A stretch of DNA of 52,869 bases from NCBI GenBank assembly GCA_015494065.1, contig WGCA01000046.1, forward strand, positions 1-52,869, in the 5' to 3' direction. Each line of letters opens with the position of its first letter. Position 1 is the stretch's first letter. Below are positions 5,599 to 14,215 of this stretch, in pieces. The position numbers were made by a program, and so were the translations under genes. The DNA comes from Thermodesulfobacteriaceae bacterium. GTDB taxonomy: Bacteria > Desulfobacterota > Thermodesulfobacteria > Thermodesulfobacteriales > Thermodesulfatatoraceae. Below the pieces are notes generated by a model. That model was given only the letters and a program-made list of their open reading frames with translations, did no database searches and was not told where the DNA came from.

Positions 5599-8007
5599 AT
5601 GGCGGGAAAAATCCTTCAACCTGAAGAGGTTCGTCTGAAGATAGATCCCAAGACCTTAGGGGTAACTTCTACCGAAGAAATAGGACTCTTGGAAGAGCGT
5701 ATCCTGGCCCAAGAAAGGGCGGTCAGGGCCCTTGATTTTGGGCTCAATTTTGAAGACCTCGATTTTCATATTTACGTGGCCGGAACCGCTTCTTTGGGTA
5801 CCAGCTATATCACCCGTTCGCTGGTAGAACTTCAGGCTAAGGAGCGGCCCACTCCTTCGGACTGGTGCTACGTGTACAACTTCAAGGATCCCGATGCGCC
5901 CCGTGCCCTTGAGCTCCCACCTGGCCGGGGCCGGGAACTCAAAAAAGATATGGCGGACCTGGTAGAGAACCTCAAGCAACGGATTCCCGAGGCCTTTGAA
6001 AGCGAAGCTTATCTCAACCGTAAAGAAAACATTATTCGTGAGTTCAACGTACGCCGGGCCAAGATATTCGAGGAGCTCGAGCAGAAGGTAAAGGCCGAGG
6101 GTTTTATCCTGAACGTAGAACCCATGGGGATGATGATTATCCCTGCCAAAGAAGACGGCTCCCCTATGACCCCTCAGGATGTCCAGGCCTTGCCCGAGGA
6201 GAAAAAAGAACTCCTCAAACGAAAGAGCGAGGAACTGCAAAAGGAACTGAACGCCACGGCCCGGCGTATTCAGCAGCTGGAGAAGGAATTGCGGGAACAG
6301 CTAAAAAGGCTTGACCGCGAAATAGTCCTAAACGTAGTAGGCACTTATATCCAGGAACTTAGGGAAAAATACGCAGGCATCCCCGGGGTGGCTTCTTATT
6401 TGAACGAGGTGCAAGAGGACATTGTCAAACACCTGGATGATTTCCGCCAGCGACCAGCCCCTCCGCCGCCGATGCCCTTTCCGATACCTACCCCTCAGCC
6501 CTCCTTTACCCGCTACGAGGTAAACGTCTTTGTCGATAATTCGGAGACCAAAGGGGCCCCGGTGGTTTTTGAACCCAACCCCACCTATACCAATCTCTTC
6601 GGGGCTATCGAACGAAAGGCCCAGTTTGGGGCGCTGATCACCGATTTCACCATGCTGAAACCAGGAAGCCTCCATAAAGCCAACGGTGGCTTCCTCATCG
6701 TAAGGGCCCTGGACCTCCTGAAATACCCCTTCAGCTGGGAGAATCTCAAGCGGGCCATCAAGACCCGCAAGATATATCTTGAAGATCTGGCCGAACAGAT
6801 TGGCCTTTTCACTACCAAGACTCTAAAACCAGAGCCCATTCCTTTCCGGGCCAAGGTGATCCTGCAGGGTGATCCCTTCATTTACCATCTGCTCTATCTC
6901 TTTGACGAGACTTTTAGGGAAGTCTTTAAGGTAAAGGCCCACCTGGACCGGTGGGTTGACCGGGACGAATTGCGGACCCAGCAGTTTTTGCGGGCGGTGG
7001 CCACCATGGTCAAAAGGGACAAACTCCTGCCCTTGGACGCCACGGCCCTTGCCCGGTTGATCGAATTTTCCTGTGAGCTTGCCGGCCGGCAGGACAAACT
7101 CTCGCTGGAACTGCCCGTCATACAAGACGTCATCAAGGAAGCCCATTTCTGGGCCCAGCGCGAAGGGGCCTCCCAGATCAAGGCCGAACACCTGGAACGG
7201 GCCATCAAGGAGCGGGAATACCGGGCCAGCCTGCCTGAGGAACACATCCAGGAGATGATCGAAAAGGATCTCCTAAAGATCCAGGTCGACGGGTACCAAG
7301 TAGGGAGCATCAACGGTCTTTCGGTCTACGACCTGGGAGACTACTCCTTTGGCCGGCCAACCCGCATTACCGTCAACATTTCGCTGGGCAAAGAAGGGGT
7401 GGTCAACATAGAGCGTGAAGCAGAACTTTCCGGAAAGATCCATACCAAAGGGGTCCTTATCCTGGCTGGCTTCTTGAGGGAGCGTTTTGTTTACGACAAG
7501 CCGCTTACCCTTACGGCCACCCTCTGTTTTGAACAGAGTTACGGGTTGATCGACGGAGACTCCGCCTCCGGGGCGGAGCTTTTTGCACTGCTTTCCGCCC
7601 TTTCCGGAGTGCCCATTTATCAGGGGATTGCAGTTACGGGCTCCATAAGTCAGAAGGGGGACATCCAGCCCGTTGGGGGGATAAACAAAAAGATCGAAGG
7701 CTTCTTTAAGGTCTGTGAAAAGAAGGGGCTGACCGGGAAACAGGGAGTGATCATCCCGCAGGCCAATGTCAAAGAACTCATGCTCAAAGAAGACATCGTA
7801 AAGGCCGTGGCCGAAGGCAAATTCCATATCTGGGCCATCTCCCGGGTAGAAGAGGGGATGGAGATCCTTACTGGCAAGCCGGCGGGAGAGCGGCGCCCAG
7901 ACGGTACCTATCCGGAAGGGACGATATTTTATTTGGTGGACCAGAAATTGAGGGAGCTGGCCGAGCTGGCCCGCTCTTTTGCCAAAACGGAAAAGGAAGA
8001 GAAATAA
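5599..8007 (+). CDS. Lon-type protease of the AAA_32/LonB family
   Basis: Likely degrades damaged or regulatory proteins. The 802-residue protein has an AAA_32-like region split by a long coiled coil (about 180-250), a Pro-rich linker near 293-303, and a C-terminal Lon protease domain. The protease dyad is Ser655 in GDSASGAE and Lys698 in GGINKKIEG, as in LonB-type enzymes. The expected Walker A motif is eroded: the site reads AGTASLGTS at about 58-66, without the Lys/Arg and second Thr. The expected acidic Walker B residue is also unclear in GGFLIVRALDLL. It may therefore bind nucleotide weakly or not at all. A good site (GGAGGGG) precedes the ATG. It follows the peroxidase gene closely and ends at a bidirectional terminator. 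Confidence 0.9.
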   Translation: MAGKILQPEEVRLKIDPKTLGVTSTEEIGLLEERILAQERAVRALDFGLNFEDLDFHIYVAGTASLGTSYITRSLVELQAKERPTPSDWCYVYNFKDPDAPRALELPPGRGRELKKDMADLVENLKQRIPEAFESEAYLNRKENIIREFNVRRAKIFEELEQKVKAEGFILNVEPMGMMIIPAKEDGSPMTPQDVQALPEEKKELLKRKSEELQKELNATARRIQQLEKELREQLKRLDREIVLNVVGTYIQELREKYAGIPGVASYLNEVQEDIVKHLDDFRQRPAPPPPMPFPIPTPQPSFTRYEVNVFVDNSETKGAPVVFEPNPTYTNLFGAIERKAQFGALITDFTMLKPGSLHKANGGFLIVRALDLLKYPFSWENLKRAIKTRKIYLEDLAEQIGLFTTKTLKPEPIPFRAKVILQGDPFIYHLLYLFDETFREVFKVKAHLDRWVDRDELRTQQFLRAVATMVKRDKLLPLDATALARLIEFSCELAGRQDKLSLELPVIQDVIKEAHFWAQREGASQIKAEHLERAIKEREYRASLPEEHIQEMIEKDLLKIQVDGYQVGSINGLSVYDLGDYSFGRPTRITVNISLGKEGVVNIEREAELSGKIHTKGVLILAGFLRERFVYDKPLTLTATLCFEQSYGLIDGDSASGAELFALLSALSGVPIYQGIAVTGSISQKGDIQPVGGINKKIEGFFKVCEKKGLTGKQGVIIPQANVKELMLKEDIVKAVAEGKFHIWAISRVEEGMEILTGKPAGERRPDGTYPEGTIFYLVDQKLRELAELARSFAKTEKEEK

Positions 8008-8035
8008 AGGGGCGGCCGGAAGGCCGCCTCCCTTT
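8006..8035. terminator. Bidirectional terminator between lon-like gene and secDF
   Basis: GGCGGCC at 8011-8017 pairs with GGCCGCC at 8022-8028 over a GGAA loop, flanked by AAAGG on the left and CCCTTTAA on the right. It lies in the 26-base gap between two convergent genes and can serve both. Confidence 0.65.
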
Positions 8036-10622
8036 AACCGCCAACTTTAGGGGTTTCCCCCTTATGCCATAGGTACACGATGGGGCTTGCCACAAAAACG
8101 GAGCTGTAAGTCCCCACGATGACGCCCAAGGCCAGGGCCAGCGCAAAATCCCTGAGTACCACCCCGCCGAAGAAGAGGATGGCCAGGATGACCAAAAGGG
8201 TAGTGAGGGTGGTGATAATGGTGCGGGCCAGCATCTCGTTTACGCTGCGGTTGATGATCTCCACAAAACTCATCTTGCCCCGGTAGCGTTTTATATTTTC
8301 CCGAATCCGGTCAAAGATAACCACCGTATCCGTGAGGGAGTAACCCGCCAGGGTAAGGAGGGCGGTTACCAGGAGCAGGGTTATTTCCCGGTTTAATACG
8401 TAGAAGAGGCCTAGGACCGCCAACACGTCGTGAAAGGTGGCGGCGGCTGCGGCCACCCCAAAGCTCACGTTAAACCTGAAGGCTAGATAACCGATGATGC
8501 CAGCCAGCGAGATGGCGATGGCGATTAAGGCCTTTCTCTTAAGCTCTTTACTTATGGCCGAGCCGATTTCCTCCTTGGCTTCAAGCTTAAAATTATACGA
8601 AGGGAATTTTTCCTTGAGGATTTCCCTTACCTTGGCCTCAAGGTCGCCTACGGTTTCGGCCTTGCGTCTGAGTTTGACGATCAGGAGATTCTCTCCCTTG
8701 ACGTCCTGGAGTTGAAAACCCGTTATTCCGGCCTCTTTTAAGGCCTTTCTTATTTCGTCAAGGCTAAAGGGTTTTTCCGCCCGGTAATAAGCCATTACCC
8801 CGCCGGCAAAGTCCACCCCTAAATTGGCAGCTCCCCTAGAGATCTGTATAAAGGCGATGAGGCCCAGGGTGACCAGAATCCCCGAGACCACGGCGGCTAT
8901 TTTCCGGGCCCCCATGAAATCTATGCGGGGGTTTTTGATGATGGACATAAAATTGATCTTGGGGGTTTTACCCTTGGCAATGAGGTAATCGTAGACGATG
9001 CGGGTTCCGAAAATGGCGGTGAAGAGGTTGATCACGATACCGGCCGAAAGGGTGACGGCAAAACCCTTGATCGGGCCGGTGCCGAAAAGAAAGAGGGCCA
9101 GGGCGGTAATTAGGGTGGTGATATGGGCGTCCACGATGGTCCAAAAGGCCCGGTCATAACCAGCCACGATGGCAGCCCGGGGAGGGCGCCCCAGTCCCAG
9201 CTCCTCACGCATCCGTTCAAAAATGAGGACGTTTGAATCCACCCCCATCCCCATGGTCAAGATGATACCGGCGATACCCGGCAGGGTGAGAGTGGCCCTA
9301 AAAAGGGAAAGTACGGCCAAAAGCATCAACACGTTCAATATCAAGGCCACATCTGCTACCAACCCGGAGAAGCGATAATAAACGATCATAAAGAGCATAA
9401 CCGCCGCGGCCCCGATCAGCCCCGAAATAAGGCCTTTCTTGATGGAATCCCGGCCCAGACTGGGCCCCACGGTGATGTTCTGGATCACCTTGACCGGTGC
9501 GGGCAGGGCCCCGGCCCGCAAAACGATGGCCAGATCAGCGGCCTCTTCGTAGGTAAAAGAGCCGGTGATCTGGGCCTGCCCTCCGGGGATCTTTTCCCTG
9601 ATCACCGGTGCCGAACGGACTACGTCGTCAAGTACGATGGCCAGCCTCTTGCCTACGTTTTCCTCGGTTACCCGGGCAAATATCCTGGCCCCTCGGTCGG
9701 TAAATTCAAGAGCCACGTATGGTTCGTTGTAGACGCCCCCGATGCGTACCCGGGCCGTCTTGACCATGTCTCCAGTAAGGACCGCGCGCTTCTTAAGGAG
9801 TAGGGGCTTTTTGATTACCCGGCCGGTCTGCCGGTCTCGCTCCACGAGGAAATATATTTCGTCGTCAGGAGGGATATAGGGCCGCAAAACCCTGTTTATT
9901 TCTTCCCGGGAGGCGTCGGGTTTGAGCCGGCCCTCTTTTATGGCCCTGGCGATGAGGCCAGGTAGATCAATGCGGGCCATGGCTTCTTCGTCAACCAGGT
10001 GGAATTCCAGCTGCGCCGTCTGGCCGATTAGTTTGAGGGCGCGCTCCGGGTCTTTTACCCCGGGGAGCTGGACAACGATTTTGTCTGTGCCCTGCTTTAC
10101 GATTACCGGTTCAGTGACTCCGAACTGGTCGATCCGGTTTCTGATTATTTCCAGACACTGGTCAAGGGCGTTTTCACGGATAAAGGCTATCTGTTTTTCG
10201 GTAAGAGAAACCACCAGCTTGGGAAATTTACCTTCTTCCTCCCGGACGATCTTTAAGGAACCAAACTCTTTGCTAATAATTTCCTTGGCCCGGGCCAGGG
10301 CTTCCTTGCTGGGAAAAATAAGGACGGCCTGGTGGGGTTCTTGGGCTTCGCCAATTTTTACCCTTATGCCCTTACGGGCCAGTACCTGCTGAAGATCTTT
10401 GAGCCGGGCGTTTAGGGCGTTCTGGATGGCCTTCTCTATATCTACCTGCAATACCAGGTGCATGCCTCCCTGAAGGTCAAGCCCAAGCTTCAACCGCTGC
10501 CCGTAAATGTGTTTGAGGTACCAGGAGGGAAGGTTGGGGTAAAAAGAGGGCAATACCAACAATACGGAAAGCAAAGTTAGAAAGGCCAGCAGAGCTATCT
10601 TCCATTTGAGCATCCGCGGCAT
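8034..10622 (-). CDS. secDF: Fused protein translocase subunit SecDF
   Basis: Uses the proton gradient to help pull proteins through the SecYEG channel. The 862-residue protein joins SecD (about 1-520) and SecF (about 560-862). SecD marks are the N-terminal span, LGLDLQGGMHLVLQV at about 48-62 and the GMGVDSNVLIFERMREE helix. SecF marks are NLGVDFAGG and SLTDTVVIFDRIREN. Two sets of six spans are expected. Many bacteria encode SecD and SecF separately, so the fusion is notable but has precedent in Bacillus. No yajC is adjacent. A GGGGGAG site precedes the ATG. The gene ends convergently with the Lon-like gene. Confidence 0.95.
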   Translation of the reverse strand: MPRMLKWKIALLAFLTLLSVLLVLPSFYPNLPSWYLKHIYGQRLKLGLDLQGGMHLVLQVDIEKAIQNALNARLKDLQQVLARKGIRVKIGEAQEPHQAVLIFPSKEALARAKEIISKEFGSLKIVREEEGKFPKLVVSLTEKQIAFIRENALDQCLEIIRNRIDQFGVTEPVIVKQGTDKIVVQLPGVKDPERALKLIGQTAQLEFHLVDEEAMARIDLPGLIARAIKEGRLKPDASREEINRVLRPYIPPDDEIYFLVERDRQTGRVIKKPLLLKKRAVLTGDMVKTARVRIGGVYNEPYVALEFTDRGARIFARVTEENVGKRLAIVLDDVVRSAPVIREKIPGGQAQITGSFTYEEAADLAIVLRAGALPAPVKVIQNITVGPSLGRDSIKKGLISGLIGAAAVMLFMIVYYRFSGLVADVALILNVLMLLAVLSLFRATLTLPGIAGIILTMGMGVDSNVLIFERMREELGLGRPPRAAIVAGYDRAFWTIVDAHITTLITALALFLFGTGPIKGFAVTLSAGIVINLFTAIFGTRIVYDYLIAKGKTPKINFMSIIKNPRIDFMGARKIAAVVSGILVTLGLIAFIQISRGAANLGVDFAGGVMAYYRAEKPFSLDEIRKALKEAGITGFQLQDVKGENLLIVKLRRKAETVGDLEAKVREILKEKFPSYNFKLEAKEEIGSAISKELKRKALIAIAISLAGIIGYLAFRFNVSFGVAAAAATFHDVLAVLGLFYVLNREITLLLVTALLTLAGYSLTDTVVIFDRIRENIKRYRGKMSFVEIINRSVNEMLARTIITTLTTLLVILAILFFGGVVLRDFALALALGVIVGTYSSVFVASPIVYLWHKGETPKVGG

Positions 10623-10658
10623 AGAACTCCCCCTTTGTATCGCCGTACTGGTTTGGAG

Positions 10659-10687
10659 TTTCTAATGCAAAGAAGATGCCTTGGCAA
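10659..10687 (-). promoter_or_regulatory. Possible secDF promoter
   Basis: On the minus strand TTGCCA (10682-10687) and TAGAAA (10659-10664) are 17 bases apart, 37 bases before the secDF start codon. Confidence 0.4.
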
Positions 10688-10716
10688 GAATAAAACTTAG
10701 AAGGAGTTGGTTTTGG

Positions 10717-11601
10717 CTAAATTTGACCAATATTTAACCGGCAGCACAAACCCAAACTGAGATATTTGAGGTTGCGAAACATAAAGTTCCAAAAGGAAAG
10801 ACCAGCGGCCAGCTCTTCCCGGGTGGGTGAAGCGGCAGGGGTCAAATAATAGACTTTGGCGCCGGTTTCCTCGGCGATAATTTCGGCAAAACGCCGGGCG
10901 GAAGGTTCGTCGTAATAGACGGCCTTAAGTCCCTTCTGTTTTACTAATTCGACAAGACGCTGCAAGGTCTTGGGGGTGGGTTCCGCCTCTGGGCTTTGGC
11001 CGGCCAGGGTGAAAAAACGGACTCCGTAGTTTTTTTCCCAGGCGCCGAAGGCATCGTGCCCGGCTAACACCACGGTCCGGTAACGGCAGGTGGCAAGGGC
11101 CTCTTGGAAGAGGTGGTGTAACTTCAGGAATTTTTCTTGGAGTTTTTTTCCCTTTGTCAGGAAAAGATGAGCCTTATCAGGTATGATTTGGGCCATCTTT
11201 TGCGCCAGCGCCCAGGAAATCTCTGCGTCTCTTGGGAAATCAAGCCAGACGTGGGGGTCTGGCCCATGGCCGGAATAACTGGTTTTTAGAGGGAAGATCA
11301 GGAAGAGATGGCGGATTTTAAGACCCTTGCGCAGGTCATCGAGCCAGGGCTCAAGGCCGCCCCCCACGGCAAAGAGGAGTGCTGCCTTTTTTAAAGACAG
11401 GATATCCTGGGGGGTGGGTTCCCAGGCGTGAGGGTCCGCCCCGGGAGGCAAAAGGAGCCTTACTTCCACCGCCTCCCCGCCTATCTCTTTGGCTATTTCA
11501 GCCAGCGGATAGATGCTGGCCACTATGAGGGGTTTGGGACCAGCCCATACCTTCCCCAGCAAAAGGGAAAGGAACAAGATAATTAAAACCGCTCGGGTCA
11601 T
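10717..11601 (-). CDS. Zinc/manganese-type ABC transporter binding protein (ZnuA-like)
   Basis: Periplasmic metal receptor of cluster A-I. The 294-residue protein has a signal peptide ending near VWAG, then VASIYPLAEIAKEIGG and PPGADPHAWEPTP with the first His ligand. DPHVWLDFP, GHDAFGAW and the C-terminal YYDEPSARRF region supply the other expected ligands. The His-rich loop of true ZnuA is absent, so the metal could be zinc, manganese or another ion. The permease and ATPase are not in the window. It overlaps the MltD-like gene by four bases and is probably translated from its mRNA, which is an unexpected pairing. Confidence 0.88.
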   Translation of the reverse strand: MTRAVLIILFLSLLLGKVWAGPKPLIVASIYPLAEIAKEIGGEAVEVRLLLPPGADPHAWEPTPQDILSLKKAALLFAVGGGLEPWLDDLRKGLKIRHLFLIFPLKTSYSGHGPDPHVWLDFPRDAEISWALAQKMAQIIPDKAHLFLTKGKKLQEKFLKLHHLFQEALATCRYRTVVLAGHDAFGAWEKNYGVRFFTLAGQSPEAEPTPKTLQRLVELVKQKGLKAVYYDEPSARRFAEIIAEETGAKVYYLTPAASPTREELAAGLSFWNFMFRNLKYLSLGLCCRLNIGQI

Positions 11602-12872
11602 GCTTCCGGCCAGATAAGGAGCTTGAGTCCCGGCTTTATGAGATTGCCCCTCAAATTGTTCCAGGCCTTCAGGTCGTAAAGGCGTACCCCGAATTTACGG
11701 GCGATTTTCCAGAGTGAATCTCCGGGTTTGACCTGGTAAACCATGGCCTGGCCTCGGGGAGAGACGGGTTTGGCCGAAACGTAAAGCACGGCCTGGGTGC
11801 GTACTGGGATACGCAAAACCTGCCCGACCCTTAATTTGTGGCCTCTTAGGTGGTTGGCCCGCTTAAGGGCCCGGACCGAGACTCCGTAATAGGAGGCGAT
11901 TTTGTAAAGGCTTTCGCCCCGGTGTACGCGGTGATGAAGGTTCTGGCGGTAGTAGACAAAGCGGATGTTTCTTAAGGCCGCCAGAGTCTCTTCCCCCCGG
12001 CCAAAGGGGACCTTTACCGGATAGGAGGCTACCGTGGGCGGGGTCCTGCCCCGTCTCAGCTCGGCGTTGAGGAGCCGGATCAGGTCGTAGTCTGTCCCGC
12101 TGGCGAGCGCCACGGCCCTCAGGTCCGTGCCTCCGGGGACTTCAATAATTTCGTAATCCAGGGGCGGGTAAGGCTCAACGTCGAAGCCGAATTTTTCCGG
12201 GTTTTTGGCGATGATCATGGCCGCTATCATCTTGGGGACGTAATTTTTGGTCTCTCGCTTGAGGTAACGGTAGCGACAGAGCTTCCAAAAATCTCTGGTC
12301 CCGTAGCGCCTGATGGCCCGCCTTAATTTGGCTTCCCCGGCGTTGTAACTGGCTGAAGCCAGGTGCCAGCATTCAAATTCCTGGTAGAGTTCCGAAAGAT
12401 ATTTGGCCGCGGCGTGGGTGGCCTTCTCCGGGTCTCTTCTTTCATCCACCCAATAATTGATTTTGAGCCCATACCTGCGGGCCGTGGAACGGATAAACTG
12501 CCAGATCCCACAGGCACCAGCCCGGGAATAGGCAAAGGGGTTGAAACCGCTTTCAATCATGGCCAGATATGCTAGGTCTTCAGGCAGTCCGTATTCTCTA
12601 AAGATCTCTTTGATCATGGGGAGATATCTTCCGGACCGGGCCAACCAACGGGCAAAGACTTCCCTTTTGGTGGTAGTAAAGTAACGGATGAAATATTCCA
12701 CCTTTTCGTTAAGGGTGATGGGGATATCGGAAGAGGGAATATCGTCTTCGATCAATTGAAGCCTTTCTTCGGTGATATTTTCGTCCCGGTCAAAAGGATC
12801 GTTATTTTGGGGGGCTCCCAAAACCGGCGAAAGCCAGCACAAAAAGAGAAAAAGTACTAAGAGCCCGCGCAT
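11598..12872 (-). CDS. mltD: MltD-like lytic transglycosylase with two LysM domains
   Basis: Cuts glycan strands of peptidoglycan, leaving 1,6-anhydro ends. The 424-residue product has a signal peptide (to about residue 20), an SLT domain at about 85-210 with catalytic Glu107 in AMIESGFNPFAYS and GACGIWQFI, an ASYNAG motif, and a linker. Two LysM peptidoglycan-binding repeats follow at about 305-355 (HRVHRGESLYKIASYYGV) and 375-422 (YQVKPGDSLWKIARKFGV). I place the start at the ATG at 12870-12872, because AAGGAGG is five bases before it; a GTG at 12878 would touch that site. Anhydro-muropeptides made here could feed the recycling pair at 26717-28563 (inference). Confidence 0.92.
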   Translation of the reverse strand: MRGLLVLFLFLCWLSPVLGAPQNNDPFDRDENITEERLQLIEDDIPSSDIPITLNEKVEYFIRYFTTTKREVFARWLARSGRYLPMIKEIFREYGLPEDLAYLAMIESGFNPFAYSRAGACGIWQFIRSTARRYGLKINYWVDERRDPEKATHAAAKYLSELYQEFECWHLASASYNAGEAKLRRAIRRYGTRDFWKLCRYRYLKRETKNYVPKMIAAMIIAKNPEKFGFDVEPYPPLDYEIIEVPGGTDLRAVALASGTDYDLIRLLNAELRRGRTPPTVASYPVKVPFGRGEETLAALRNIRFVYYRQNLHHRVHRGESLYKIASYYGVSVRALKRANHLRGHKLRVGQVLRIPVRTQAVLYVSAKPVSPRGQAMVYQVKPGDSLWKIARKFGVRLYDLKAWNNLRGNLIKPGLKLLIWPEA

Positions 12873-12952
12873 CTCCACCTCCTTGGTCTTTATGTCATCT
12901 TTTTCGGCCCGTTCGAGACAAATGATAACCCTTGGTCCGAGCTTTTATTCAG

Positions 12953-12981
12953 ATAGCAAAATCGGGGATGGAGATCAACAA
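12953..12981 (-). promoter_or_regulatory. Possible promoter of mltD-znuA-like pair
   Basis: On the minus strand TTGTTG and TGCTAT are spaced by 17 bases, about 80 bases before the mltD start. Confidence 0.35.
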
Positions 12982-13025
12982 TTACTTGTTTTTGAGACCG
13001 GGACCAGAAAGGTAGAAAAATGAGT

Positions 13026-13052
13026 TAAGCCGGGGGTTTGCTCCCCGGCTTA
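13026..13052 (-). terminator. Terminator after the outer membrane protein gene
   Basis: TAAGCCGGGG at 13026-13035 pairs perfectly with 13043-13052 across a seven-base loop. Reading on the minus strand, the hairpin is followed by ACTCATTTTTCT. It lies 48 bases past the stop codon of the gene at 13101. Confidence 0.7.
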
Positions 13053-13100
13053 GTTTGTTCACGAAAAGTCGTCTAATTCGTGACAGGTTAAAGATCCAGC

Positions 13101-13967
13101 TTAAAAGCTATACTGGAAGGAGAGAACATAGGCGTTACCAAAGGCATATTCTCCCGTATGATCTTTATCACCTGTATAGGCATAAGAGACTACTAACATA
13201 AGATGCTCGTCGGGCATATAGGCTATATGAGCTTCCCACATGGCATGGGTTCGTATGTCTTGATCATTAACCTCGGTATCAACTTTGGCTTCATATTCCC
13301 AGCCCACAATAAATTTTTTTAAAATTACCGTTTCTATATTTCCAAAGAATACGGTATCCCGATCGTCTCCAAAGCCAAGAACGCCTCTAACAATACCTTT
13401 AGTAAAAAGAAGTCCTGCGTTTAACATCACAGGAATAGGCAAGTCTGGAAACATTTTAGTTGCTACAATGTAATAATCTATGTCACTATCATCGTCAGCA
13501 CCAACTTTATCAGGATCTAAGTTGGTATCTTTATAAATGGCACCTACGGAAAGCGCGGGTAAAAATTTCATATTGAAATCGCCTTCTTTTATCAGGTTTA
13601 CTTTGACAGAAAGATTGTCTTTTCCTACGTTTTTGAGGTTTTCAATATCTACATATTCATGACTATAGCCAAGCTCAATGCGATTAAAAAGGCTGATATT
13701 GGCCCCGATGGCAAGCCAATCAATTCGTCCGACAGGTTTATTATCATACAAGCCAACTTTCCAAATGCCGATCTGAGGATAACCAACGAAGTTGGTGTCC
13801 ATTAACCCTTTATCGTCCTTAATAGGGTTTGCCACGTAAGCAAAAGGATTCAAAGCGCATCCTCCCACCCCTTCCGCGTTGGTTAAGGGCGGTCCTGCCC
13901 AACCCTTGCTTCCTAACCACAATACCGAACCCAACAAAAACAGAAGGACAGCCAAAAATTTCTTCAT
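13101..13967 (-). CDS. Outer membrane protein, DUF3034-like
   Basis: A 288-residue exported protein with a clear signal peptide (MKKFLAVLLFLLGSVLW, cleavage near WAG). The mature start PLTNAEGVGGCALNPFAYVA is typical of the DUF3034 family as I recall it. Alternating polar and hydrophobic strands and a C-terminal VLSFQYSF ending in Phe are hallmarks of a beta-barrel inserted by the Bam machinery. I chose the ATG at 13965-13967, which has an AAGGAGGG site; the frame is open 17 codons further upstream. The gene is more AT-rich than its neighbours, sits alone between a strong promoter and a terminator, and may be highly or conditionally expressed. Its cargo is unknown. Confidence 0.85.
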   Translation of the reverse strand: MKKFLAVLLFLLGSVLWLGSKGWAGPPLTNAEGVGGCALNPFAYVANPIKDDKGLMDTNFVGYPQIGIWKVGLYDNKPVGRIDWLAIGANISLFNRIELGYSHEYVDIENLKNVGKDNLSVKVNLIKEGDFNMKFLPALSVGAIYKDTNLDPDKVGADDDSDIDYYIVATKMFPDLPIPVMLNAGLLFTKGIVRGVLGFGDDRDTVFFGNIETVILKKFIVGWEYEAKVDTEVNDQDIRTHAMWEAHIAYMPDEHLMLVVSYAYTGDKDHTGEYAFGNAYVLSFQYSF

Positions 13968-14054
13968 AAAACCCTCCTTTTGAATAGATTTTTTAAGATA
14001 ATTGAAATTGATTAGCAATAATCTTAGAAGATCAGTAATATTCAGTTAAAAGGG

Positions 14055-14083
14055 ATTATGAAAAAGAGTGATCAAAATGTCAA
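14055..14083 (-). promoter_or_regulatory. Strong promoter of the outer membrane protein gene
   Basis: On the minus strand a perfect TTGACA (14078-14083) and a CATAAT -10 (14055-14060) are spaced by exactly 17 bases. The start codon lies 88 bases downstream, leaving an untranslated leader of about 80 bases. Several TGATCAA-like dyads lie upstream in the 14130s and could bind a CRP/FNR-type regulator, but this is not shown. Confidence 0.65.
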
Positions 14084-14215
14084 GAAAAATCGAACATGGT
14101 TTTTGACTTTTTTAGTATACATTTGATTTTCAAAATAATTGATCAAAAGATGAAGCAAAAATTGATTAAAGCTGGATAAGTTGAAAAACTCGGGAGATTT
14201 AGGCCTTAAAAATGT

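Noticed and set aside
12772-13023. Plus-strand frame across the mltD start region
   Set aside because: Mostly antisense to mltD; the tail in the intergenic part shows no conserved feature.
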